Source: JBBSOW01 sp038259365
GTDB lineage: Bacteria; Actinomycetota; Actinomycetes; Propionibacteriales; Propionibacteriaceae
Direction: 5' to 3'
DNA: 24,024 nucleotides
NCBI GenBank assembly: GCA_038259365.1
Contig: JBBSOW010000043.1
Location: 1 to 24,024, forward strand
Within the stretch, counting starts at the first letter, position 1, and each line of letters opens with the position of its first letter. The position numbers and the translations under genes are program-made. The notes beneath the pieces were generated by a model. That model was not told the origin of the DNA, searched no databases, and saw only the letters and a list, made by a program, of their open reading frames with translations. Positions 1 to 9,234 of this stretch are shown here, piece by piece.

Positions 1-120
1 CTTCGCCGCAGCCTTCTCGGCCGGTGCCCTCTTCGCCGCAGCCTTCTCGGCCGGTGCCCTCTTCGCCGCAGCCTTCTCGGCCGGTGCCCTCTTCGCCGCA
101 GCCTTCTCGGCCGCGGCCCT
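1..120. repeat. 30-bp tandem repeat, 4 copies, in-frame
   Basis: Four head-to-tail 30-bp units (1-30, 31-60, 61-90, 91-120). The first three are identical and the fourth differs at two adjacent bases. On the minus strand each unit encodes the ten residues AKRAPAEKAA in register with the acyltransferase frame, adding net positive charge. The array reaches the window edge, so the copy number is unknown. Confidence 0.95.
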
Positions 121-1602
121 CTTCGCGGTCTTCTTGGCTGGAACGCGCTTCTTGGCTGGGGCCTTTCGGGTCGGCTGGCGGGAGCGCTGGGAGTCGACCA
201 CGGTCGCGGTGAGCTCGACGCGGGACTCGTCGATGCACTGGGCCAAGACGTCGAGATCGGCGACTGCGTCGCGATCCCCGGTCAACCCGACGAACACCCG
301 GCCGTCGTAGGAGGTCACCCCGACCGACAGCAGGTGCCCGGCGTCCAGCGGCTGTATCGGGTAGCTGGCGAGCATCTTTGCCCCCGCGCAGTACAACGCC
401 CGTTGCGGGCCGGGGACGTTGGTGATGACCAGGTCGTGCTGTCGACGGACGACGTTGCCGGCCACGCGCACGCCGAGCGCGTGCAGCGTGGTGGGGGCAA
501 ACCCGGCGATGTCGGCAATGGAGCGGGCGGCGACAGCGCGGCCGGTCTCCTTGTGCGCCTTGGTGCCGAAGGAGACCTGATGGAGCCGCATCAGCGGGTT
601 GGGCTCACCGATCGGCAACGAGATGAGGTGCGGCGCCACCTGGCTGCCCAGCGAAGACGGCTCGTCGTTGTCGTCGATGACGCTCATCGGGACAAGCGCG
701 AGCAGCTGCGGTTTCTGGACGGAGCCGCGCGTTTGCAGCCACGAGCGCAGGCCGCCGCTCAACAAGGCAAGCACCACGTCGTTGATGGTGCAGTTGTTGG
801 CCACCCGCAACGCCTTGAGATCGGCCAGCTCGAACTGGGTCATCGCCACCCGGCGTTGCTCGGAGACCGTGCCCACCAAGGGTGAGTCCGAGGGAGCTCG
901 GGTGCCGCGCAGGGCGTTGACGGCCAGCTCTCCGACGGCCCCGCCGACCCCACCGACCGCCTCGCCCGCCGCGATCGCGGCCCCCAGGGTGACGGTGATC
1001 CCCCGGCGCACGTTGGACAAGATGTTCCACGGCTCCGTGGCGTTCGCCAAGACGGCCGAGATGATCAGATCCAGCTCCGAGGGCTCGGAGACCGGCTCCC
1101 ATACACGCCGATCGAGTGCCTCCTCGTCGCCGCTGGGATCGTCGTCCAACAGCACCTGCCCGATGTCGACGTTGTCGACGCCGTCGACGAGTAGCTGGTG
1201 GGACTTGGTGATGAGCGCGACGCGATCCCCCTCGAGCCCGTCCACCAGGTACATCTCCCACAACGGCCGAGAGTGATCGAGTCGTCGCGCCACCACGCGG
1301 CCGACGAACTCGCGCAACTGCTCATCGGTGCCGGGACGCGGCAATCCGGAGCGGCGCACGTGGTAGGTCAGATCGAACTGGTCGTCCTCCACCCAGACCG
1401 GGGCGGCGAGACCGCCGGGTACGCTGCGGATCCGCATGCGATAGCGCGGGACGAAGCTGATGCGGGCAGAGATCAGCTCCATCAGGGTGTCGTAGCCGAG
1501 CTCATCCTGTTCGAAGATATCGACGGTGCCGACGTGCCCGGGGTTGTGTTGGGTGTCCAGCGCCAGCAACGCCACCTCGGCGGCGCTCAACCGATCAGCC
1601 AT
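1..1602 (-). CDS. WS/DGAT-family acyltransferase with Lys/Ala-rich repeat tail (3' partial)
   Basis: Acyl-CoA:alcohol or acyl-CoA:diacylglycerol O-acyltransferase family, the enzymes of wax ester and triacylglycerol storage in actinobacteria. The frame opens at ATG 1602-1600, with GGAG about 8 nt upstream, and is still open at base 1 (534 codons visible). Family marks are the N-terminal DxxxL-type start, PLW at 113-115, a TINDVVLA segment in the middle and TNVPGP near residue 415. The HHxxxDG active-site motif reads HQLLVDG (135-141), so the second, catalytic His is Gln. Activity may be lost or changed. After about residue 480 the protein becomes a basic tail with PAKK and AKRAPAEKAA units, like histone H1/HupB tails, which is not part of the enzyme fold. 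A divergent lipoprotein gene lies 110 bp upstream. The family call is secure. The substrate and whether it is active are unknown. Confidence 0.85.
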   Translation of the reverse strand, partial: MADRLSAAEVALLALDTQHNPGHVGTVDIFEQDELGYDTLMELISARISFVPRYRMRIRSVPGGLAAPVWVEDDQFDLTYHVRRSGLPRPGTDEQLREFVGRVVARRLDHSRPLWEMYLVDGLEGDRVALITKSHQLLVDGVDNVDIGQVLLDDDPSGDEEALDRRVWEPVSEPSELDLIISAVLANATEPWNILSNVRRGITVTLGAAIAAGEAVGGVGGAVGELAVNALRGTRAPSDSPLVGTVSEQRRVAMTQFELADLKALRVANNCTINDVVLALLSGGLRSWLQTRGSVQKPQLLALVPMSVIDDNDEPSSLGSQVAPHLISLPIGEPNPLMRLHQVSFGTKAHKETGRAVAARSIADIAGFAPTTLHALGVRVAGNVVRRQHDLVITNVPGPQRALYCAGAKMLASYPIQPLDAGHLLSVGVTSYDGRVFVGLTGDRDAVADLDVLAQCIDESRVELTATVVDSQRSRQPTRKAPAKKRVPAKKTAKRAAAEKAAAKRAPAEKAAAKRAPAEKAAAKRAPAEKAAAK

Positions 1603-1700
1603 CGCACGACTCCATTCCGGTCCCGTTCTCGGCACTGGACTTCCAACAGCCCACATCCGCTACGAGCCTAGTGCCGCATTGCCGCTACCGCGAGCGCCGG

Positions 1701-1706
1701 TAGAAT
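1701..1706 (+). promoter_or_regulatory. -10 hexamer TAGAAT for leaderless lipoprotein mRNA
   Basis: TAGAAT fits the actinobacterial TANNNT -10 element and ends 6 nt before the GTG at 1713. Transcription would then start on the start codon, which explains why no Shine-Dalgarno sequence is seen. No convincing -35 was found. Confidence 0.5.
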
Positions 1707-1712
1707 CCCGTC

Positions 1713-2201
1713 GTGCCGTCAAAACCCTGCAGAACCCTCCCTACCCGGCTCGCCCTCGTGTTGGGCGGTTGTGTGCTCGCCGCCGGGTGCGGCACCGCGA
1801 CGCCGGATGCCCCCGCCGACTCGAACCCGCCCGCGGTGAGCGCCTCGGCCCGTGCCGCGGCGCCCAGCACGCCGGCCGACGCCCCCAGCCCGAGCGACAC
1901 CCCCACCCAGGACACCGTCACCCCCGGCGCTCCGCTGGCCGAGACGATCAACATCGTCCTGGGCGAGGACGGGGCGGTCTCGCCCAGCGGCAAGAAGATG
2001 GCGGTGGTCAAGGACACGCTGATCACCCTGCGCGTCCGCTCCACCCACCCCGATGAGCTCCACGTGCACGGGTATGACGTCGAGGAGACGGTAACAAGGA
2101 ACGAAACCCTCACCGTCAGCTTCAAGGCCAACAAGTCCGGCAGCTTCGAGATCGAGACCCATAACCCGCCGAAGACCGTTGTGATCTTGAACGTGCGTTG
2201 A
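1713..2201 (+). CDS. Cupredoxin-like lipoprotein
   Basis: A 162-aa secreted lipoprotein, predicted to be anchored on the outer face of the membrane. A short basic N-terminus and hydrophobic stretch lead to the lipobox LAAGC, with Cys26 as the lipidation site. Residues 27-75 are a Pro/Ala/Ser/Thr-rich linker. Residues 78-162 look like a small beta-sandwich of the cupredoxin-like (EfeO N-domain) type, with a DELHVHGYD segment (His117, His119) and His150. The usual Cys and Met copper ligands are absent, so metal binding is uncertain. The GTG start at 1713 is supported by a -10 hexamer seven bases upstream. The stop overlaps the next gene's ATG (TGATG), so the two are probably translated together and may work as a pair. 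Fold assignment is by pattern only. Confidence 0.7.
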   Translation: MPSKPCRTLPTRLALVLGGCVLAAGCGTATPDAPADSNPPAVSASARAAAPSTPADAPSPSDTPTQDTVTPGAPLAETINIVLGEDGAVSPSGKKMAVVKDTLITLRVRSTHPDELHVHGYDVEETVTRNETLTVSFKANKSGSFEIETHNPPKTVVILNVR

Positions 2202-3538
2202 TGCCCGTTCTGCTCCTCCCGCTGCACGGCATCGGATCGCGCAGCGATCTGCCGCTGCCGTTCGGCTTCGTTCTGATCGGCTCGCTGCTGGCCGTCGCGA
2301 TCTCGTTCGCCGTCGTGACGTGGCTGTGGCGCTCGCCGCGTTGGGAAAGCCTCGACGGCGGTATCGCGCTGCCGAGGTTCACCGCCATCGTGGATCATCG
2401 CGCGGTTCGAGTCCTGGCCCGGCTCGTGGTGCTGGCCCTGTTCGCTTGGGTCGGGCTGGCCATGTGGGCCGGGAAGGATCTGCTCACCAACCCCACCTTC
2501 GGGTTCGTGTTCGCCTGGCTCTGGGTCGGCATCGTGCCCCTCTCGCTCCTGTTCGGCACCGTCTGGCGGGCGATCAACCCGTTGCGCACCCTCTACGCGG
2601 GCCTGTCTCGGGTCCTGCCGAGCCGGGAGTCCCCGACGGCGCCGTTCAACCTGGGTGTCTGGCCGGGGGCGATCGCCCTGGCCAGCTTCGCCTGGCTGGA
2701 GCTGGTGCAGCCGGAGCAGGACACCCTCGCGGTGTTGCGGCTCTGGGCCGTGGCGTGGGTGGTGGTCTTTGTGGGGGGCGCGCTCCGGTTCGGCGAACGG
2801 TGGATCGGCGCCGCCGACCCGTTCGAGGTCTACGCGACCACCGTGGCCACGCTCTCCCCCCTCATCCGCGTCGACGGCCGGTTCGCGCTGGTCAATCCCC
2901 TGCGCCGGGCCAGCCTGGTGGCGCCCCGAAACGGGAGCGTGGCCGTGCTCAGCGTTTTGCTCGGCAGCACCGCGTTCGACAGCTTCACCAACACCTCGTG
3001 GTGGATCTCTCGCACCCAAGACTCCGAGCTTCCGCCGCCGGTGTGGGGCACGCTGGGGCTGGCGAGCTTCATCGCCGCCGTCGGGCTCACCCTGTGGCTC
3101 GGCTGCTCGACCTATCGTCGGGCCCGCGCCCGATCGGCGCACCGCGTCGGGCTGCCCAGCGCCGTCGACCGACTGGCCGTCACGGCCTCGCCCATCCTGG
3201 TGGGGTATGCGATCGCGCACTACCTCTCGCTGCTGGTAGTGGAGGGCCAACGGACCGCCATCGGCCTCTCGGACCCCATGGGTCTGGGCTGGAACGTCTT
3301 CGGCACCGCCGAGCTCGGCGTCAACACGGCGATGTACGACTATCCCAGCGTGACGGCGGTGATCCAGCTCCTGGCCATCGTCGGGGGCCACACCGTGGCG
3401 GTCCTCACCGCCCACGACGTCAGCCTGCGCTGGCCGCCGGGGGTGGGCAATCCCCACCCGGTGCGTCGTCAGCTGCCCCTGTTGATGGTCATGCTCGGCT
3501 ACACCCTGGCTGGGCTGCTCCTGCTGTTCTCTCCCTAG
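2201..3538 (+). CDS. Polytopic membrane protein, unknown function
   Basis: A 445-aa integral membrane protein with roughly nine to ten hydrophobic segments, for example near residues 20-43, 72-92, 97-118, 150-170, 178-195, 285-305, 325-345, 370-390 and 420-443. Polar stretches that stand out are WRAINPLRTL, the region around DPFEVYATTVA and FDSFTNTSWW. The ATG at 2201 was chosen over an in-frame TTG at 2198 because it gives a TGATG overlap with the lipoprotein gene. I do not recognise a named family. The coupling suggests that the lipoprotein is its extracellular partner, perhaps for transport or sensing of a small molecule or metal, but the sequence does not prove this. Confidence 0.75.
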   Translation: MPVLLLPLHGIGSRSDLPLPFGFVLIGSLLAVAISFAVVTWLWRSPRWESLDGGIALPRFTAIVDHRAVRVLARLVVLALFAWVGLAMWAGKDLLTNPTFGFVFAWLWVGIVPLSLLFGTVWRAINPLRTLYAGLSRVLPSRESPTAPFNLGVWPGAIALASFAWLELVQPEQDTLAVLRLWAVAWVVVFVGGALRFGERWIGAADPFEVYATTVATLSPLIRVDGRFALVNPLRRASLVAPRNGSVAVLSVLLGSTAFDSFTNTSWWISRTQDSELPPPVWGTLGLASFIAAVGLTLWLGCSTYRRARARSAHRVGLPSAVDRLAVTASPILVGYAIAHYLSLLVVEGQRTAIGLSDPMGLGWNVFGTAELGVNTAMYDYPSVTAVIQLLAIVGGHTVAVLTAHDVSLRWPPGVGNPHPVRRQLPLLMVMLGYTLAGLLLLFSP

Positions 3539-3633
3539 CCAGCACCGCGCCTAGAGGTGGCCAGCGTTGTCCACAGATCTCGGCCGCTCTCTGGTGGCGG
3601 TCCGCCCGGACGTTGCAGAGTTCTCAAAGACAA

Positions 3634-3657
3634 CTTTCGAACGACAGGTTTCGAAAG
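3634..3657. promoter_or_regulatory. Inverted repeat CTTTCGAA-N8-TTCGAAAG
   Basis: A perfect 8-bp dyad with an 8-bp spacer lies 24 bp upstream of the ATG at 3682. Its AT-rich arms stand out against the GC-rich background. It looks like an operator for a dimeric repressor. It is not a LexA box, because the GAAC and GTTT halves are 5 bp apart instead of 4. Confidence 0.5.
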
Positions 3658-3681
3658 CCGGGACGCATCCCAGGAGGCATC

Positions 3682-4171
3682 ATGGCGATCACCGCGCTCA
3701 CCGACGGCCGGCCGGAGCGGCAGCAGCGCCGCATCCACGCACCGGTCGGGCCACGGGACCCCACGCTCTTCGACGACCTCCCCGGCGCGGCCGAGTCCGG
3801 TGAGCGGCCACGAGAGCCCGACCCCGCCGGACGCAGTAGCCACCAGTTCGCGTCCGCCCTCACCCGGGTGGTCCTGGAGGCGCTACAGGGCCGCCGCGCG
3901 ACCCGGCAACTCATTCGCTGGATAGACGATCGAAGCCTCATCGAGCTGAACCATCAGATCGGGCTGCGGCGGGGCCACCACGTCGCGCTGAGTTGTGGCT
4001 CGCTGCGGGTGCAGCTTCACGGGGAGGTGGCGGAGGTGGCGGTGCGCTTCCTCGACAGCGGCCAGAGTTTCGCCCTGGCTGCGAAAATCGAACAGGTGCA
4101 GGACCGTTGGGTCTGCACCTGCCTCGATTTCGGTCCGCCGATCGGGCTGTCCCGCCCGGCTTCGGCTCAAC

Positions 4172-4197
<26 letters not shown>
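3682..4197 (+). CDS. Rv3235-family protein (DUF6459-like)
   Basis: A 171-aa cytoplasmic protein of the Rv3235 type, found beside secA in many actinobacteria and of unknown function. The N-terminal 55 residues are polar, Pro/Arg-rich and probably disordered. The conserved part contains VVLEALQGRRATRQLIRW (about 63-80) and a C-terminal beta-rich region ending RWVCTCLDFG, the usual layout of the family. AGGAGG at 3672-3677 sets the ATG at 3682. The frame is open far upstream only because of high GC. The last 26 bases overlap the 3' end of convergent secA. The palindrome at 3634-3657 may control it. Confidence 0.8.
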
Positions 4198-7093
<2,896 letters not shown>

Positions 7094-7164
7094 AGGTCTA
7101 ACTCCCCATCCAGGTGTGTCGTGCTGGGCGGGACCCAGCGTCCGTCGTCCAGACGGCCCCATCC

Positions 7165-7170
7165 ATCCTA
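7165..7170 (-). promoter_or_regulatory. Possible secA -10 hexamer (TAGGAT)
   Basis: Read on the minus strand, TAGGAT sits about 72 nt upstream of the GTG start of secA and would give a leader of about 65 nt carrying the GGGGAG ribosome-binding site. The same hexamer is used before alkB. No clear -35 was seen. Confidence 0.35.
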
Positions 7171-7220
7171 GAACCTCAACCCGTCAGACCCTATTGGCGC
7201 TGAGGGAGGGGCCGAGCGGA

Positions 7221-7226
7221 TACCTT
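7221..7226 (+). promoter_or_regulatory. -10 hexamer TACCTT for leaderless DoxX-like mRNA
   Basis: TACCTT (TANNNT) ends 6 nt before the ATG at 7233. That is the spacing at which transcription starts on the A of the start codon. There is no Shine-Dalgarno sequence in front of this gene. Confidence 0.4.
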
Positions 7227-7232
7227 GCTGCC

Positions 7233-7631
7233 ATGTCCTTTACGACGAACGACCGGGCGAAGCGAGCCGCCGCCTCAGCGTGGGCGATGACCGCCATGCT
7301 GGGCTTCACCGGTGTCATGCACTTTCTGAGACCCCAACACTTCGACCGCCTCGTGCCCCCGTCGTTGCCCGGCACCCAGCGGCAATGGGTGCTCGGCTCG
7401 GGGGTGGCCGAGTTCGCCGTCGCCGCCTTGGTGGCGGTGCCTAGGACCCGCCGCATCGGCGGTCGCGCCGGCACCCTGCTGTTCTTGGGCGTGTTCCCCG
7501 CGAACGTGAAGATGGCGTGGGATTTTCGGAACAAGTCGACCAAACTCCGCGCGATCTCATTGGCTCGGCTGCCTATGCAGGCGGGGCTCCTCGCCTGGTC
7601 CGAGAACATCCGCGGTAACGCTCGGCCCTAG
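7233..7631 (+). CDS. DoxX-like membrane protein
   Basis: A 132-aa membrane protein with about four hydrophobic segments (near 14-33, 50-68, 78-95 and 108-124). The layout GVMHFL, GVAEFAVA, FLGVFPANVKMA and LPMQAGLLAW matches the DoxX/DoxD-like family of small quinone- or redox-associated membrane proteins. The precise role is unknown. The ATG at 7233 is chosen because the frame upstream runs inside secA on the other strand and because a -10 element sits 7 nt before it. It precedes alkB by 42 bp, and alkB has its own promoter in that gap. Confidence 0.7.
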   Translation: MSFTTNDRAKRAAASAWAMTAMLGFTGVMHFLRPQHFDRLVPPSLPGTQRQWVLGSGVAEFAVAALVAVPRTRRIGGRAGTLLFLGVFPANVKMAWDFRNKSTKLRAISLARLPMQAGLLAWSENIRGNARP

Positions 7632-7638
7632 CCCGCTA

Positions 7639-7650
7639 GAACGGGTGTTC
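7639..7650. promoter_or_regulatory. LexA (SOS) box GAACGGGTGTTC
   Basis: GAAC-GGGT-GTTC matches the core GAAC-N4-GTTC of Gram-positive LexA boxes. Its N4 fits RNRY, and a flanking GA follows the right half. It is 17 bp upstream of the alkB -10 hexamer, covering the -35 position, so bound LexA would block RNA polymerase. Confidence 0.8.
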
Positions 7651-7661
7651 GATTCGTGCGT

Positions 7662-7667
7662 TAGGAT
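7662..7667 (+). promoter_or_regulatory. alkB -10 hexamer (TAGGAT), leaderless start
   Basis: TAGGAT ends 6 nt before the alkB ATG at 7674, placing transcription initiation on the start codon. The LexA box occupies the -35 region at a 17-bp spacing, which may explain the weak -35 sequence. Confidence 0.6.
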
Positions 7668-7673
7668 GGGGGC

Positions 7674-8306
7674 ATGAGCGCACCCGCTGCCAGCCAGACC
7701 TCGCTGCTCGACTTTGCCGAGGCCGCCGCAATCAGTGACATTGCACCTCGGCGAACGCCGATGGAGTACGGCGCCTGGGTGGACCACCAGCCCGGGCTGG
7801 TGACCGGCTCGGGGCTATTGTTCGACGCCATCGTCGACGAGGTGCCCTGGCACGCCGAGGAGCGACAGATGTACGACAATCTCGTGGCTGTCCCGCGGCT
7901 CACCAAGTTCTACGGCGAGAATCAGCCACTGCCCCATCCGCTGCTCGTCGACCTGCGCCAGGCGCTCTCGGCCCATTACCGGCCAGAGCTCGGCGAACCG
8001 TTCACCACCGCCGGGCTCTGCCTCTACCGCGACGGTCAAGATTCCGTGGCCTGGCACGGTGACAAGATCGGGCGCTCCCGAAGCGAGGACACCATGGTGG
8101 CCATCGTCTCGCTCGGTGCCGCCCGCACGCTCTCGCTACGCCCCGCCGGCGGCGGCCGGATCGGCGCGCAGTTCGCGCTCGGCCACGGGGATCTCGTCGT
8201 CATGGGCGGATCCTGTCAGCGCACCTGGGAACACGCGATTCTCAAGACCGCCAAGCCCGTGGGCCCCCGGATTTCGATTCAGTTCCGAGTCCATAACGTC
8301 CGCTAG
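7674..8306 (+). CDS. alkB: AlkB-type 2-oxoglutarate/Fe(II) dioxygenase
   Basis: Oxidative demethylase that removes methyl groups such as 1-methyladenine and 3-methylcytosine from alkylated nucleic acid, using Fe(II), O2 and 2-oxoglutarate. The protein has 210 aa, normal for the family. The facial triad is His128-x-Asp130 (WHGDKIGR) and His187 (TWEHAI). The 2-oxoglutarate and substrate-side arginines are Arg199 and Arg205 (GPRISIQFR), in the usual RxxxxxR spacing. Substrate-lid elements include LCLYRDG at 115-121. A canonical LexA box and a leaderless promoter lie just upstream, suggesting SOS control. The gene is convergent with a MOSC gene only 10 bp away. The exact substrate range (DNA versus RNA) cannot be read from sequence. 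Confidence 0.92.
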   Translation: MSAPAASQTSLLDFAEAAAISDIAPRRTPMEYGAWVDHQPGLVTGSGLLFDAIVDEVPWHAEERQMYDNLVAVPRLTKFYGENQPLPHPLLVDLRQALSAHYRPELGEPFTTAGLCLYRDGQDSVAWHGDKIGRSRSEDTMVAIVSLGAARTLSLRPAGGGRIGAQFALGHGDLVVMGGSCQRTWEHAILKTAKPVGPRISIQFRVHNVR

Positions 8307-8316
8307 GCCACCGGGA

Positions 8317-9015
8317 TCATTCGACGACATCGATGCCCTTGTCCGACTCGTCGTTCAGATGCCAGACGGTGCGGTGTTCGGCCCACGTCCGCCAGTGCGC
8401 CGCCAATTCCGTGGCCTCGAATATCGGGCCAAGATCGGTGTTCCGGCCGTAGTAGACGTCGTTGATCGTCTCGATCGTGATCCCGTGGTCCGGCGCGTCC
8501 ACGATCGCGATGAGATCGCCGGCCTGGAGGTGGCCCTGTTGCAACACCCGCAGCATGGCGCCGCTCTTGCCCGCGGCGGCGAACCGGCGCGGAAACCTCG
8601 GGTCGCCGATACGCAGGCCGAGCTTCCAGCACGGGGTGCGAGGTTCTGACACCTGCAAGACGGCGGTGCCGACGCGCCAGCGCTCACCGATCACGCATTG
8701 GCTCAGGTCCAGACCGCGCACCGTCAAATTCTCCCCCAGCAAGGCTGGCTCGAGCGGAGAGGTCGGGCGCCCCAGCCGGTCCGCCCAAGCCAGCGCATCG
8801 TCGATTGAGTAGGCGTAGACGGCCTTGTCGACGCCGCCGTGGTGTTCGAGGTCTGCCTGCCTATCGCCCGCGAGGTGTGTCTGGAGCACTTGTACGGGAC
8901 CCGCGACGGGTTGTTTGAAGATGGCGGTTTCGAGCTCCCGGCCCAGCCAGGGATAGGTCTGCGGCTTCCCCACGTTGACGGCAACAACCGAAACGGGGAT
9001 AGATCGATTGGTCAT
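8317..9015 (-). CDS. MOSC-domain protein, YiiM-like
   Basis: A 232-aa molybdenum-cofactor-binding MOSC protein. The family signature HHGGVDKAVYAY (58-69) and LLGENLTVRGL (92-102) are present. Cys129 in RTPCWKL is the expected molybdenum ligand. E. coli YiiM reduces N-hydroxylated compounds, including the mutagenic base analogue 6-hydroxylaminopurine, so a detoxifying reductase is the best guess. The ATG at 9015 is chosen for the GAGGTG site about 7-12 nt upstream and because the conserved domain starts directly after it. The gene lies between alkB (convergent) and the YcaQ-type glycosylase gene (same strand, 219 bp upstream), both concerned with damaged bases. Confidence 0.88.
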   Translation of the reverse strand: MTNRSIPVSVVAVNVGKPQTYPWLGRELETAIFKQPVAGPVQVLQTHLAGDRQADLEHHGGVDKAVYAYSIDDALAWADRLGRPTSPLEPALLGENLTVRGLDLSQCVIGERWRVGTAVLQVSEPRTPCWKLGLRIGDPRFPRRFAAAGKSGAMLRVLQQGHLQAGDLIAIVDAPDHGITIETINDVYYGRNTDLGPIFEATELAAHWRTWAEHRTVWHLNDESDKGIDVVE

Positions 9016-9234
9016 GACGGGCACCTCGTGACGTCCGGCCCGGCGCCCCGCGGCCTGACGATCATGCCTCTGGGGTGCGTCCCCCCAAAGAGCGCTCCGT
9101 TCGCGCACGCACAGGCTGTCACGTCGTATTGGTCCTTGACAACCACCTGGGGCCCGGGGTATCGGACATCCGCGGCCGGGGCCCACCTCGGTCACTGGGT
9201 GTTCACGTGCCGTAGGTGCCACCAGCAGGCGCTG

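Noticed and set aside
1..120. CRISPR-like array
   Set aside because: The 30-bp units are directly adjacent with no spacers and encode an in-frame peptide repeat.
1685..3457. Long minus-strand frame (590 codons) opposite the lipoprotein and membrane protein genes
   Set aside because: Low-complexity Arg/Gly/His-rich translation typical of the antisense frame of GC-rich genes, with no family match.
3638..3653. LexA box before the Rv3235-like gene
   Set aside because: GAAC and GTTT are separated by 5 bp, not the 4 required. The site is better described as the larger CTTTCGAA dyad.
2320..3681. Upstream extension of the Rv3235-like frame
   Set aside because: It overlaps the membrane protein gene in another frame, and AGGAGG before 3682 defines the start.
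9137..9165. Plus-strand promoter-like TTGACA between the MOSC and glycosylase genes
   Set aside because: There is no good -10 at the right distance and no plus-strand gene downstream.
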